The position numbers and the translations under genes are program-made. Below the pieces are notes generated by a model that saw only the letters and a program-made list of their open reading frames with translations, was not told where the DNA came from and did no database searches. Shown here piece after piece: positions 7,593 to 16,161 of a stretch of DNA of 41,792 nt (within the stretch, counting starts at the first letter, position 1; each line of letters opens with the position of its first letter). The DNA is from an uncultured Bacilli bacterium (GTDB lineage Bacteria; Bacillota_I; Bacilli_A; RF39; UBA660). The stretch is from the NCBI GenBank assembly GCA_947630055.1, contig CANRGA010000007.1:1-41792 (forward strand), read 5' to 3'.

Positions 7593-8194
7593 TGAAACTT
7601 TATTTAGTAAGTAATAATTCTTTATGTGATAATTTAAAATATGATTTTAATACTGATTTGGAAAAATTAAGAATGATAAGACCATTAAGTGTTCAAGGCG
7701 AAGAAGCGGCATTAAAAATTAGTAAAATGCCAATACTAAAAGATGTCGATAAAATATATTCAAGTTTTTTTAGTAGTGCTATTGCTACAGCTAAGTATTT
7801 AAAAGATGAGTTAAATTTAGAACTTAATTTAAGTGAAGAATTAAATGATTGTAAAGTAGGATATTTAGGTAGTAAAAGTATGAGCATGCTTAAAGGTATG
7901 CAAGATCGAGAATTTACTTATAAACTTAATGGTGGAGAATCTTTAGTTGATATTGGTCTTCGCTTAGATAATTTTATAAAAAAACTTAATGTTAATTCTT
8001 GTGTTTTATTTACTCATAAAAGAATTATTTTAGGATATTTATTAAAATATTGTAAATTTGATTATAATTTAGATGAAAATTTAATAGTACTATATCATGA
8101 TCAAATAATTTATGAAGATAGTGATAGTTTATATGATATATATGAAATAGAATTAGAAGATAATAAAATTGTTAATATAGGAAAGTTATCCTAA
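7592..8194 (+). CDS. Histidine-phosphatase-fold protein lacking the catalytic histidine
   Basis: A 200-residue protein with the fold of the phosphoglycerate mutase/histidine phosphatase family. The order of motifs is kept: LYLV at the N-terminus, PLSVQGEEAA, IYSSFFSSAIATA, GGES, and LFTHKRII near the end. But the RHG triad after LYLV reads SNN (residues 7-9), so the phospho-acceptor His is Asn. The second Arg in YSSPxxRAxxTA is Ser. His142 is kept. It is therefore probably not a phosphatase and may bind or regulate. Its start overlaps the rmuC stop. Confidence 0.75.
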   Translation: MKLYLVSNNSLCDNLKYDFNTDLEKLRMIRPLSVQGEEAALKISKMPILKDVDKIYSSFFSSAIATAKYLKDELNLELNLSEELNDCKVGYLGSKSMSMLKGMQDREFTYKLNGGESLVDIGLRLDNFIKKLNVNSCVLFTHKRIILGYLLKYCKFDYNLDENLIVLYHDQIIYEDSDSLYDIYEIELEDNKIVNIGKLS

Positions 8195-8200
8195 ATTTAG

Positions 8201-8229
8201 GACAGAGATTTTTATTCTCTGTCATTTTT
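8201..8229 (+). terminator. Terminator of the rmuC operon
   Basis: GACAGAG (8201-8207) pairs with CTCTGTC (8217-8223), followed by ATTTTTA. Confidence 0.8.
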
Positions 8230-8280
8230 AATTTAAAAAGCCAATATTTTTTGATATAATTATTATACTAGGTGGTAGTA

Positions 8281-8697
8281 GTGAAAAAAAGAAAAATAAT
8301 TTTAAGTATACTTTTGGGTTTAATTATTGTATTAAGTATCTTGTTTATTAATTTTAAAAGTCATAAAACATATAGATTTAAATTACCAATAGAAAGTAAA
8401 GTAGTTAGTGTTAGTTTAGAACAAAATGCCAAAAATAAATTGCTAGGAGATTCTAAAGAAATAAAAAAGTTTTATGAAGTTTTAAAAAATAATTATAAAA
8501 CAAAAATAAAAAGTAGTAATCATAAAAAAGAAGATGGGAAAATAAAAATTGTTTTTTATTATGAAGATGCAATTAGTACAATTATATATTTATATAAATT
8601 AAATGATGAATATTATTTAGAACAAGTTAATAATGGGGTTTATCAAATAGATGAAAAAAAATATAATGATGTTGCTAATTATATAAAGAATCTTTAA
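8281..8697 (+). CDS. Membrane-anchored DUF5301-like protein
   Basis: A 138-residue protein with one N-terminal membrane segment (about residues 6-24) and an extracellular domain. The pattern of an RFKLP start, a helix with KEIKKFYEVL, a DGKIKIVFYY strand and the YYLEQVNNGVYQID end resembles the DUF5301 domain seen in Firmicutes; function is unknown. The start is read as GTG 8281 because AGGTGG at 8270-8275 lies five bases upstream; a GTG at 8272 would overlap that motif. The same GGTGG-type Shine-Dalgarno with a non-ATG start recurs at 38315 and 40141. Confidence 0.7.
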   Translation: MKKRKIILSILLGLIIVLSILFINFKSHKTYRFKLPIESKVVSVSLEQNAKNKLLGDSKEIKKFYEVLKNNYKTKIKSSNHKKEDGKIKIVFYYEDAISTIIYLYKLNDEYYLEQVNNGVYQIDEKKYNDVANYIKNL

Positions 8698-8698
8698 T

Positions 8699-8727
8699 TT
8701 GCATAAAAGAACTAATTATAGTAAAAT
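8699..8727 (+). promoter_or_regulatory. Sigma-A-like promoter
   Basis: TTGCAT (8699-8704), 17-base spacer, TAAAAT (8722-8727), just upstream of the thioredoxin-like gene. Confidence 0.5.
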
Positions 8728-8749
8728 TTTAAGTAGGTGGTAAATACAA

Positions 8750-9439
8750 ATGGAAAAAAGGAATAAAATCATTTTAATTGTAGTAATTATTTTAACTATT
8801 GTAGTTATTAGTATTTGTATATATTCAATAATAAATAATAATCATTTAAACAATAGTGACGCTAATAAATTTAGAACAGAATATATGGAATTAAATGATC
8901 AAGTAAATGAATCAACTGGTGAAGCATATCCTTTGGTTAATATTTCAGTAGATAATACAGTAAAATATATTACGCCAAAAGAAGCTATAAAGATACTTAA
9001 AGAAAAATCTGGTATTATTTATTTTGGTTTTAAAACTTGTCCATGGTGTCGCAGCTTAGTATCAATACTTACTGATGTAGCAATCAATAAAAAAGAAAAA
9101 ATTTATTATGTTGATGTAGCAGATATTCGTTCATCTTTTACAATTGATAATGGTAAACTTATTAAAAATAAAGAGGGAACAGAAGAATATTATAGTATTT
9201 TAGAAGAATTAGATGAATATTTAGATGAGTATTTCTTAGAAGATGAAAGTGGTAATAAATATGATACAGAGGAAAAGAAGTTATATGCTCCAACTTTAGT
9301 AGCTGTAAATAAAGGTAATATAAAAGGAATACATGTTGGTACAGTTTCTTCGCAAAAAAGTGGATATAACAAATTAAGTGATAAAGAAAAAGCAGAATTA
9401 CAAGATATAATTGAAAAATTAATTGATAAAAAAAATTAG
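8750..9439 (+). CDS. Membrane-anchored thioredoxin-like protein (CPWC)
   Basis: A 229-residue protein with an N-terminal membrane anchor (about residues 7-28) and an extracytoplasmic thioredoxin fold. The redox motif is C97-P-W-C100 after the YFGFKT strand, and Pro181 in the YAPTLVAV segment is the expected cis-proline. An acidic insertion of about 45 residues lies between the two, longer than in classical thioredoxins. It likely reduces, oxidises or isomerises disulfides in envelope proteins; direction cannot be told. AGGTGG about nine bases upstream supports the ATG. No DsbB- or CcdA-like partner is next to it. Confidence 0.82.
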   Translation: MEKRNKIILIVVIILTIVVISICIYSIINNNHLNNSDANKFRTEYMELNDQVNESTGEAYPLVNISVDNTVKYITPKEAIKILKEKSGIIYFGFKTCPWCRSLVSILTDVAINKKEKIYYVDVADIRSSFTIDNGKLIKNKEGTEEYYSILEELDEYLDEYFLEDESGNKYDTEEKKLYAPTLVAVNKGNIKGIHVGTVSSQKSGYNKLSDKEKAELQDIIEKLIDKKN

Positions 9440-9458
9440 AAATTTTTAGGTAAAATAA

Positions 9459-9487
9459 TTGTTAATAAATATAATTGTTGATATAAT
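9459..9487 (+). promoter_or_regulatory. Sigma-A promoter upstream of the 9515 gene and scpAB
   Basis: TTGTTA (9459-9464), 17-base spacer, perfect TATAAT (9482-9487). It probably drives 9515, scpA and scpB as one unit. Confidence 0.65.
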
Positions 9488-9514
9488 ATTAAAAGATAAA
9501 TAGGGTGAAATAAA

Positions 9515-10447
9515 ATGGCAAAGAAGAAGAATGAAAATGTTATATTAGAAAATGTTGAGTTAAAGCCTCAAGTATTAGGTTATACTTTTCAAAAGAAAAA
9601 TAATATTGGACGTGTTATTTTTATCTTTATTGCTTTTATATTAGTTGTTTATTATATTGATGATATAAGTGTTTTTTTCAATAATCTTTTAGGAAGGGAA
9701 ACACCTAGTACAATTAGTAGTAATGCTAATAATGGTAATAAAGATAAAGAAGAGGAAAAAGAGAATAAAGAAGAAGATGAATATTATTCACTTTCAGATG
9801 ATTTAAAAATTGAATTTGAAAATCTTACTTTTGATAATTTTAATTTAGATAATAATACTTTAATATTTGATATAAATAATTTAAGTCAAGAATCTGTTGA
9901 TGTATCAAGTAAAAATATATTTTTAGAAACATATGATGCTGATAAAGCCATACTTGAAAGATTTAAATTAAATATTAATGCTATTGCTAATAATTCTAAA
10001 ATTAGTTTAAATTTAAATGTTAAACAATCATTTGATTATTTTACTTTAGTAGTTTTAACTGAAGATGATTATCCAGCAGTAAATTTAAGTGCTGATGAAA
10101 ATGGTGAAAGTAAAATAGTTTGTACTAAAGATAAAGAAACGATTACTTATACTTTTGATGAAACAGGTTTAACAAAAATAAATCATAAAATTGTAGATAA
10201 TGATATTAGTAATGAAAACTATAATATTAATTTAAATAATTATCAAAGTAAAGTAAATAATTATAAAGAAATTACCGGAGTAGAGGCAAGTTTTACAAGT
10301 AATTTAACTGGTTATACAGTTGATATAAATTTAGATTTAGCAAAAGTTGATTTAAGCAAAATAAATGAAAAAAATTATTATGCATATCATAGGGCAGCTA
10401 AAGTTATATTTTATGAAATGCCTACTAATGGTTTTACATGTAATTAA
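9515..10447 (+). CDS. Single-pass membrane protein, unknown function
   Basis: A 310-residue protein. A basic cytoplasmic N-terminus of about 30 residues is followed by one membrane segment (about 33-55). Next comes a low-complexity Asn/Lys/Glu linker (about 65-88) and a beta-rich external region. No known domain is recognised. GGGTG before ATG supports the start. It is 14 bases upstream of scpA and shares its promoter, so it may be conserved with the chromosome-segregation genes in this lineage; a functional link is only inferred from position. Confidence 0.65.
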   Translation: MAKKKNENVILENVELKPQVLGYTFQKKNNIGRVIFIFIAFILVVYYIDDISVFFNNLLGRETPSTISSNANNGNKDKEEEKENKEEDEYYSLSDDLKIEFENLTFDNFNLDNNTLIFDINNLSQESVDVSSKNIFLETYDADKAILERFKLNINAIANNSKISLNLNVKQSFDYFTLVVLTEDDYPAVNLSADENGESKIVCTKDKETITYTFDETGLTKINHKIVDNDISNENYNINLNNYQSKVNNYKEITGVEASFTSNLTGYTVDINLDLAKVDLSKINEKNYYAYHRAAKVIFYEMPTNGFTCN

Positions 10448-10461
10448 TGTAAGGGGAGTTT

Positions 10462-11178
10462 ATGAATTTACAAATCCAAGATTTTGAAGGACCATTTGAT
10501 TTATTGTTACATTTAGTAAGAGTATCAAAAATGGATATATACACAATAAATATTAGAACAATTATTGAACAATATTTAGACTTTATTAATAGTGTTGATA
10601 AATACAATATAGATTTAAGTAGTGAATATTTAGTTGTATCTGCTGAACTTATTCATTTAAAAAGTAAAATGCTTGTTAATAAATGTGATGAAGAAGAAGA
10701 TAATGATGATGAGTATTCAATTAAAAGTGAAGAAGATTTAAGAAATAAATTAATTGAATATGAGAAGTATAAAAATATGACAGAAACATTTAAAGCTTTA
10801 GAGGAAAACAGATTAGAATATTATACTAAATTACCAGAAAATTTAAGTAATTATGTTGATGATGAACATATTATTAATAGCGATGTTTCACTAGATGATC
10901 TATTAAAAGCGTTTTTAGAAATGCAAAAAAGAATTAATTTAGAAAAGCCAGTTACGACTAAAGTTACAAGAAAAGAATATAGTGTAAAGACGCGAATTAA
11001 AGAAATTAGAAATTTACTAAAAATAAAAAAAAGAATTGAATTTACAGAATTATTTGAAATAGTGACTAAAGAAAATATTGTAGTAACTTTTTTATCACTT
11101 TTAGATATGAGTAAAAATAATGAAATATTATTAAAACAGGATAGAGCATTTAGTAAAATTATTATAGAAAGTAAGTGA
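10462..11178 (+). CDS. scpA: Segregation and condensation protein A
   Basis: A 238-residue kleisin that bridges the SMC heads and binds ScpB to form the bacterial condensin, which compacts and separates chromosomes. The N-terminal block (FEGPFDLLLHLVRVSKMDIY, residues 8-27) and the VVSAELIHLKSKMLV helix are textbook ScpA. The C-terminal winged helix (RIEFTELFEIV then VTFLSLLDM) is complete. An acidic linker (EEEDNDDE) lies between. AAGGGGAG before ATG is a strong ribosome site. scpB follows after four bases, the usual order. Confidence 0.96.
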   Translation: MNLQIQDFEGPFDLLLHLVRVSKMDIYTINIRTIIEQYLDFINSVDKYNIDLSSEYLVVSAELIHLKSKMLVNKCDEEEDNDDEYSIKSEEDLRNKLIEYEKYKNMTETFKALEENRLEYYTKLPENLSNYVDDEHIINSDVSLDDLLKAFLEMQKRINLEKPVTTKVTRKEYSVKTRIKEIRNLLKIKKRIEFTELFEIVTKENIVVTFLSLLDMSKNNEILLKQDRAFSKIIIESK

Positions 11179-11182
11179 AGTT

Positions 11183-11740
11183 ATGAATAAACGTGGAGTT
11201 TTGGAAGGTTTACTTTTTGTTGTTGGGGATGAAGGAGTATCTTTAGAAGATATTTGCAAAACATTAGAAATTAAAGAAGATGAAGCTAAAGAGCTATTAA
11301 CCGAATTAAAAAGTGAATATGAAAGTGATGATCATGGTTTAAAAATTAGCTTTTTAGGAAATGTTTTTAAATTAACTACCAAAAAAGAGCATAAAGAATA
11401 TTATCAAAAATTAATTACTACTAAAGAAGAAGTATTATCACAATCTCAATTAGAAGTTTTAGCTATAATTGCTTATAATGAACCAATAACTAGAATTGAA
11501 ATTGATAATATAAGAGGTATAAGCAGTGCATATATAGTAAAAAAATTACTTAGTAAAGATTTAATCAAAGTAGTTGGCAAAAGTGATTTACCTGGTAGAC
11601 CTAATTTATATCGAACAACAAGAGAATTTTTAGATTGTTTTGGTTTGTCTTCTTTAAATGATTTACCTGATATGATAAATGTTGAAGAAGACACGGAACC
11701 AGAATTATTTAGTAAAAATAGTGATGAAGAAAATATATAG
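11183..11740 (+). CDS. scpB: Segregation and condensation protein B
   Basis: A 185-residue ScpB, which dimerises and binds ScpA in the SMC condensin. Two winged-helix domains are visible: residues 1-80 (GVLEGLLFVVGDEGVS) and 85-160 (SQLEVLAIIAYNEPITRIEI, then IRGISSAYIVKKLL and GRPNLYRTT). The C-terminal acidic tail is short, as in Bacilli. It has only a weak ribosome site and starts four bases after scpA, so translation is probably coupled. A tRNA-Leu gene follows. Confidence 0.96.
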   Translation: MNKRGVLEGLLFVVGDEGVSLEDICKTLEIKEDEAKELLTELKSEYESDDHGLKISFLGNVFKLTTKKEHKEYYQKLITTKEEVLSQSQLEVLAIIAYNEPITRIEIDNIRGISSAYIVKKLLSKDLIKVVGKSDLPGRPNLYRTTREFLDCFGLSSLNDLPDMINVEEDTEPELFSKNSDEENI

Positions 11741-11777
11741 TATATCTTAGTTTATTATGCTATAATATTTCTAGCTT

Positions 11778-11863
11778 GCTCATATGGCGAAATTGGTAGA
11801 CGCGATAGACTCAAAATCTATTTTCCTTTGGAAGTCTCGGTTCAAGTCCGAGTATGAGCACCA
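11778..11863 (+). tRNA. tRNA-Leu (CAA)
   Basis: An 86-base class II tRNA with encoded CCA. Acceptor GCTCATA pairs with TATGAGC. The anticodon loop is CTCAAAA, giving CAA, and a long variable arm is present. An extended -10 (TG, one base, TATAAT at 11761-11766) lies just upstream. Confidence 0.95.
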
Positions 11864-11874
11864 AAATAGTATTT

Positions 11875-11900
11875 AACTCCTATAAATAGGGAGTTTTATT
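11875..11900 (+). terminator. Terminator after tRNA-Leu
   Basis: AACTCC (11875-11880) pairs with GGAGTT (11890-11895), extended by TA/TA inside, then TTATTTT. Confidence 0.7.
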
Positions 11901-11919
11901 TTATGTATTAAAATAGAAG

Positions 11920-11949
11920 ATGACATGTCGTAAAATAATGTAGTATAAT
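11920..11949 (+). promoter_or_regulatory. Promoter with palindrome at -35
   Basis: ATGACA (11920-11925), 18-base spacer, TATAAT (11944-11949). The eight-base palindrome GACATGTC (11922-11929) overlaps the -35 box and could be an operator. Confidence 0.5.
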
Positions 11950-11988
11950 TAACATAAATAAATAGTAATTTGTAGAAATGGAGAAATT

Positions 11989-12588
11989 ATGAAAAAAAGA
12001 AATATTATTATAATAACTATTTTAGGCATTTGTATTATCCTTTTTACATTGTGTTTATTCTTATTTGATGTTTCAGATGATAAATATAAAAATTATGAAC
12101 ATTTTAATATAGAAAAATATGATAATATAAAATACACTTTTGAAAATGATAATATGCTTCAAACTTATGCTATTGCTCATCTTAATAATGGTGAAGATGA
12201 ACGAGATGCTTTATTCTATAAATTATCTGATAATGATTATATTTTTATTACTGAGGTTGGCTCTGGTGATGCAGAATTAGATTTTGAAAGTAATTATTTT
12301 TATAAGGATACTGAGACTAATAAAAATAAACTATATGTTCATAGAACTACATGGCCTTCTATAATAGAATATACTTTAAATGAAGAAAAAATAGAAGAAA
12401 AAAGTTTAAATTTTGATTTATCAAAAATTAGTAAAAATTCTAAAATTGAAGATATTAACAAGATAGAAAAAGTTGAAGATAATTATATTTATTTTGAAGC
12501 AAATATATTAGAAAATAATAGTGAGGTAAGTATAAATATTATTGATGTTAAATGTTCATTAAAAGATTATATTTGTATAGAAAATTAA
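11989..12588 (+). CDS. Membrane-anchored extracellular protein, unknown function
   Basis: A 199-residue protein with an N-terminal membrane anchor (about residues 5-26, no lipobox Cys in the right place) and an acidic extracellular part with no domain I recognise. Two Cys lie near the end (CSLKDYIC). Its leader, from about 11955 to the ATG, differs by only about three bases in 41 from the one before 2277, so the two genes share a copied upstream module. GGAG seven bases before ATG supports the start. Confidence 0.65.
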   Translation: MKKRNIIIITILGICIILFTLCLFLFDVSDDKYKNYEHFNIEKYDNIKYTFENDNMLQTYAIAHLNNGEDERDALFYKLSDNDYIFITEVGSGDAELDFESNYFYKDTETNKNKLYVHRTTWPSIIEYTLNEEKIEEKSLNFDLSKISKNSKIEDINKIEKVEDNYIYFEANILENNSEVSINIIDVKCSLKDYICIEN

Positions 12589-12644
12589 TGCAATTAATTA
12601 CATTTTTTAATAGGCAAAAATAATTTGTTATAAAAAAGAATTAT

Positions 12645-12653
12645 CATAAAATA
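12645..12653 (+). promoter_or_regulatory. Sporulation-sigma-like -10 element (CATAAAATA)
   Basis: CATAAAATA fits the CATANNNTA -10 box used by sigma-E and sigma-K. The same box, with nearly the same following 20 bases, precedes the coat gene at 41626. No clear -35 is seen here. Confidence 0.5.
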
Positions 12654-12673
12654 CATAAGAAAGGATGTTTTTT

Positions 12674-12913
12674 ATGATGTATTACCCTAAAAATAATTAC
12701 CCTGTAACTAATTTAAATAATAATGATAGATATTTTTTGGTACCATTTTTAGGAGGAGCTTTACTAGGTGGAGCAGCAGTGGGATTAACAAGACCAAGAC
12801 CAATTTATAATGTAGCTCCAAATCCAGGACCTAACTATGGTGGTGGCTATTATAATTCTCCATATCCATATGGTAATTTTAGCTATAATTATTATTATCC
12901 AAGACCATTTTAA
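12674..12913 (+). CDS. Gly/Tyr/Pro-rich spore-coat-like small protein
   Basis: A 79-residue protein. Residues 20-40 form a hydrophobic glycine-zipper-like stretch (FLVPFLGGALLGGAAVGL) and the rest is a Gly/Tyr/Pro/Asn-rich tail ending YYYPRPF. Such compositions are typical of crust and coat proteins of spores, but no named family is assigned. I chose ATG 12674 because AGAAAGGA lies eight bases upstream; ATG 12677 is also possible and an ATG at 12665 overlaps the motif. The sporulation-type -10 box upstream supports late, mother-cell expression. Confidence 0.65.
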   Translation: MMYYPKNNYPVTNLNNNDRYFLVPFLGGALLGGAAVGLTRPRPIYNVAPNPGPNYGGGYYNSPYPYGNFSYNYYYPRPF

Positions 12914-12940
12914 AAAGATTACTGTTAAGTAATCTTTTTT
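12912..12940. terminator. Bidirectional terminator
   Basis: An A-run plus GATTACT, a four-base GTTA loop, AGTAATC and a T-run. It serves the coat-like gene on one strand and the sortase gene on the other. Confidence 0.85.
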
Positions 12941-12947
12941 AGTAATA

Positions 12948-13511
12948 TTAAATTAAAAATGCTTCAATTATAATTTGCTTTGTTTTATCTTTTTGATTAC
13001 AAGTAGTTAATACTAATTTAGAATAATCATCTTTTTTTATTTCAATAGTTCCATCTTTTTCTTCTTCATAAATATTATTAATTTTATAATAGTATTCATT
13101 ATTATTATAATAAATAATAATTTCATCGTTAATATTAAGCTTATTTAAATCTTTAAAAAATGATTTACTACCATTACCTGAATGACCAGCAATTGCCAGT
13201 AAACTATTTTCTTGATCTGGCATTGAAGATTTTTCTAATACTTGAATATTTTTATTAACATTATTATTTTTATTTTCAATACTATAAAATCCTTTTCTTA
13301 AATTAATAGCAGGTATTTCTAATATACCAATATAATTATCATTATTTATTTTATGATAATTATTATCGTTTATAGTAGTATTAAAATACTCAGTAATTAA
13401 TTTTTGCTCTTTTTTATTTTCATAATATAAAGAAAGATAATAAATACTTAATAAAATAATAGTAGTTATGAAGATAGCTAGAGCTATTTTAATAATTTTC
13501 TTTTTTGCCAT
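12948..13511 (-). CDS. Sortase family transpeptidase
   Basis: A 187-residue membrane sortase. It has an N-terminal anchor (about residues 6-28), the IGILEIPAINL strand, catalytic His110 in AIAGHSGNG, and catalytic Cys171 in LVLTTCNQ. The usual Arg before the last strand reads Lys178 (KTKQIIIEA). Sortases cut a C-terminal signal of surface proteins and link them to peptidoglycan or pilin partners. The gene overlaps the end of the upstream adhesin gene by 23 bases, so the adhesin is the obvious substrate. The start has no strong ribosome site of its own, which fits coupling. Class cannot be assigned with certainty. Confidence 0.88.
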   Translation of the reverse strand: MAKKKIIKIALAIFITTIILLSIYYLSLYYENKKEQKLITEYFNTTINDNNYHKINNDNYIGILEIPAINLRKGFYSIENKNNNVNKNIQVLEKSSMPDQENSLLAIAGHSGNGSKSFFKDLNKLNINDEIIIYYNNNEYYYKINNIYEEEKDGTIEIKKDDYSKLVLTTCNQKDKTKQIIIEAFLI

Positions 13512-15957
13512 AGCGATAAAGCCCTAAAGATATAAAAATACTTATTATGCCTATTATATTAATTATTGTATTTCTATTATCTAATGTTTTAGATACAGAT
13601 AGAACTATTCTTTCATTAGTCATATTAGCTTTGATTACTTCGCCATCTTCAGTTATTTCAAAAAAGTTTTTACTATTATTTAAGACATAACCTTCTGGTG
13701 CTTCACTTTCAACAAAGTAGAATTTACCTACAAATAAATTTGGAATTTTTATATTTCCATCCTTATCAGTATAGCCTTCAAATATTAAAGTACCATTTTC
13801 ATAGTCATCTTCATAAGTGTAGACTTGAATTTTAGTATTAGGTAAAACTTCTCCTGTTGATATATCACTTTTATTAAATTCAAAAGTACCTTTAGGTAAA
13901 TAATTTTTGAAAGTAAAAGATAGACTTACAATATCGGTATATTGATCTTGATATTTTATTTCAAAATAATGTTTAGTTGTATCTAGTAAATAACCATCTA
14001 AAGTTTTACTTTCAACTAAATAATATTTTCCTAAATATAAATTTTTAATATCAAACTTGCCATCTTTAGTAATATAGCTATCTATTAGAGTATCTTTTTT
14101 ATAAATAAGAGTACCATCGCCAGAATAGATATCATCATTTGCATATAACTCATAAGTTACACCATCTAAATCTATATCTTCATAGTAAAATTTATTATCT
14201 TTTAAAACAACTTTTTCACCTACTTTATGAATATTTACTTCACCCATAACTTCTTTATTTTCAAATCTTGCTTCTAAAATAGTTCCAAGTTCATCATCAT
14301 AAATAAAATCAGAATCATCATTAATTGAAAATAATAAAGGTGTTTTATTCCATAGATAACCAGGTATTAATTGATTTTCTAATTCTTCAATTTGATAATT
14401 ACCAGCTTCTAGTAAATAAGGTGTAATGAACATACCATCAGTTGTACTAAATTCACATATTTTTTCTGATTTAGGATAAGATACATTTTGACAAACATAT
14501 TTATTAGTATCAAGATTTTTAATTTTAAATTTAATACCATCTTTCATTAAAATCCTTTTAGAATTACTATCAACTTTAACTAATTTTAAACGTGCCATAA
14601 CTTCACCATCAGAAATAACTTTTGTAAGTGGTTCATCATCTGCAACAACAATTTCAAAATCTTTAATTTTTTCAAATCCAGATGTTGTAGATGTTTGTTT
14701 AACTATGTATGTTCCAAAGGGAAGTGTAAGAGTTATATGGCCATCTTTATCGGTAGTTTTGGTTGCTACTAATTTATTACTAGATTTTAGATAGAATTCA
14801 AAAGTGACATTAGGTTCAGATGTAAGTATACCTGTTTTACCATTATTAATTACTTTATAAAATTCAATTTTTTTCTCAATAACTTTTTCATATACTTTGA
14901 TACTTGGATTAAGATTATCTTCATTAATTTCAAAGTAGTATTTTTGACTATCTAAAGTATATCCTTTACTTGGTTTAATTTCTTTTAAATAATATCTTCC
15001 TAATTTTGGTAAGTTAGGACTTGTAACTTTAGAATTACTACCAATAGTTACTTCTGCAACTTTATTATCATCACTATCATAAATTCCATAGATAGCTCCT
15101 TTTAAAGTAGCATCACCTTTAGGAGTAATTGATAAATTATCTTTATCTAATTTTTCTACTGTAACTTTTCCACCTAAACTTTTAATTGTCACTTTAAAAG
15201 TAATTTCTTCACTTAAACCAAAGTAACCCATTTTTTGCGAAATTTCATCTATACCAGCATACATTGTTGTATTTTTACTAGCATATTGTTTTCTTTTTAA
15301 AGTAATGGTAATATTTCCAACTTTTTTTGGTATAACATTTAAGTTATTTCCTTCAATAGTTGCTGTAGCATTGCTATTACTTTTAACTTCGTAATTAGAA
15401 AGTAGATTACTATTGTCAGTGAATGTTACAGTACTACCAATTGTAGTAGTTTTTTCTTCATTAGCAAATGATGGCATATTATAATGACTTGCAATTAAAT
15501 TATTTATTTCATTTCGCTCGGTACTTATATCAATAAAATCACCATGACCTGATGCTTCTGTCCAATATTCAACTTTACCATCACCAGTTAATTCCCAAAT
15601 TAAAGCTTGGGTTGCCATTCGATATTTTAATGTTTGATGAGTAGGATAGTCATAACCATAATAGCCAATTAATTGCATTTTTTGGTTTATTTCATCACTA
15701 TAAGGTGAAGTAGTAAGACCACCAGTTTCTTTATAATCTAAAGTTGTAATATGCACCCCTGGCTCTATGCAATAAGTAGTATTACCATCAATATTATACT
15801 CATGAAATTTAGCTGAGAAATATTTTTCACCTCCTCCATATCTTACATACCAAACATTATCAATTGGTGCCTTAACTAATTTGACTGCATTTACATCTTT
15901 AATATTACTAAATAACACTACTGCAAATACCACTAAAAATTTCCAATATTTTTGCAA
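13489..15957 (-). CDS. Thioester-domain adhesin with SpaA/Cna-B repeats
   Basis: An 822-residue surface protein. Signal peptide about 1-24. A TQXA thioester domain (about 25-160) has Cys63 in TYCIEPG and Gln117 in ATQALIWE, the pair that forms an internal thioester able to bond covalently to host targets. An Ig-like/Big region (about 165-260) and about five SpaA/Cna-B domains (about 265-350, 360-440, 450-555, 565-665, 680-775) follow, likely stiffened by isopeptide bonds. The C-terminus has SVSKTLDNR, a hydrophobic span and a GKKENY tail. This is sorting-signal layout, but the motif is not LPXTG. The start is TTG 15957, with AGGAGG nine bases upstream. It is coupled to the sortase gene. Confidence 0.9.
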   Translation of the reverse strand: MQKYWKFLVVFAVVLFSNIKDVNAVKLVKAPIDNVWYVRYGGGEKYFSAKFHEYNIDGNTTYCIEPGVHITTLDYKETGGLTTSPYSDEINQKMQLIGYYGYDYPTHQTLKYRMATQALIWELTGDGKVEYWTEASGHGDFIDISTERNEINNLIASHYNMPSFANEEKTTTIGSTVTFTDNSNLLSNYEVKSNSNATATIEGNNLNVIPKKVGNITITLKRKQYASKNTTMYAGIDEISQKMGYFGLSEEITFKVTIKSLGGKVTVEKLDKDNLSITPKGDATLKGAIYGIYDSDDNKVAEVTIGSNSKVTSPNLPKLGRYYLKEIKPSKGYTLDSQKYYFEINEDNLNPSIKVYEKVIEKKIEFYKVINNGKTGILTSEPNVTFEFYLKSSNKLVATKTTDKDGHITLTLPFGTYIVKQTSTTSGFEKIKDFEIVVADDEPLTKVISDGEVMARLKLVKVDSNSKRILMKDGIKFKIKNLDTNKYVCQNVSYPKSEKICEFSTTDGMFITPYLLEAGNYQIEELENQLIPGYLWNKTPLLFSINDDSDFIYDDELGTILEARFENKEVMGEVNIHKVGEKVVLKDNKFYYEDIDLDGVTYELYANDDIYSGDGTLIYKKDTLIDSYITKDGKFDIKNLYLGKYYLVESKTLDGYLLDTTKHYFEIKYQDQYTDIVSLSFTFKNYLPKGTFEFNKSDISTGEVLPNTKIQVYTYEDDYENGTLIFEGYTDKDGNIKIPNLFVGKFYFVESEAPEGYVLNNSKNFFEITEDGEVIKANMTNERIVLSVSKTLDNRNTIINIIGIISIFISLGLYRYGKKENY

Positions 15958-16021
15958 AATATTTTTCCTCCTTTCACTTATATTATTCGTCGCTCATTGG
16001 CTGATTTCCTTTTTTTTAGCA

Positions 16022-16047
16022 AAAATTTTCACAAAATTTTCACAAAA
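16022..16047. repeat. Two tandem 11-base repeats in the adhesin/ClpC divergent region
   Basis: AAAATTTTCAC occurs twice head to tail (16022-16032, 16033-16043), followed by AAAA. The period is close to one helical turn. It lies upstream of the adhesin gene and between divergent genes, so it may be a regulator site; no clear promoter pair was found here. Confidence 0.45.
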
Positions 16048-16161
16048 GTAGTCGTTTCTCATTTTTTCTTAAATTTTATATTTGGATAAAAAGGTGTATA
16101 AAAAATTTATAAATTGCACATTATGAACATAGAATTGTAAAGGGAGAATAGGAGAATATTT

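Noticed and set aside
12948-13511. Class D sortase assignment
   Set aside because: The His and Cys motifs fit sortases in general, but class-specific features and the expected Arg are not clear, so no class was given.
16081-16161. CtsR operator upstream of the ClpC-like gene
   Set aside because: I looked for the GGTCAAA heptad repeats on both strands of the divergent region and found none.
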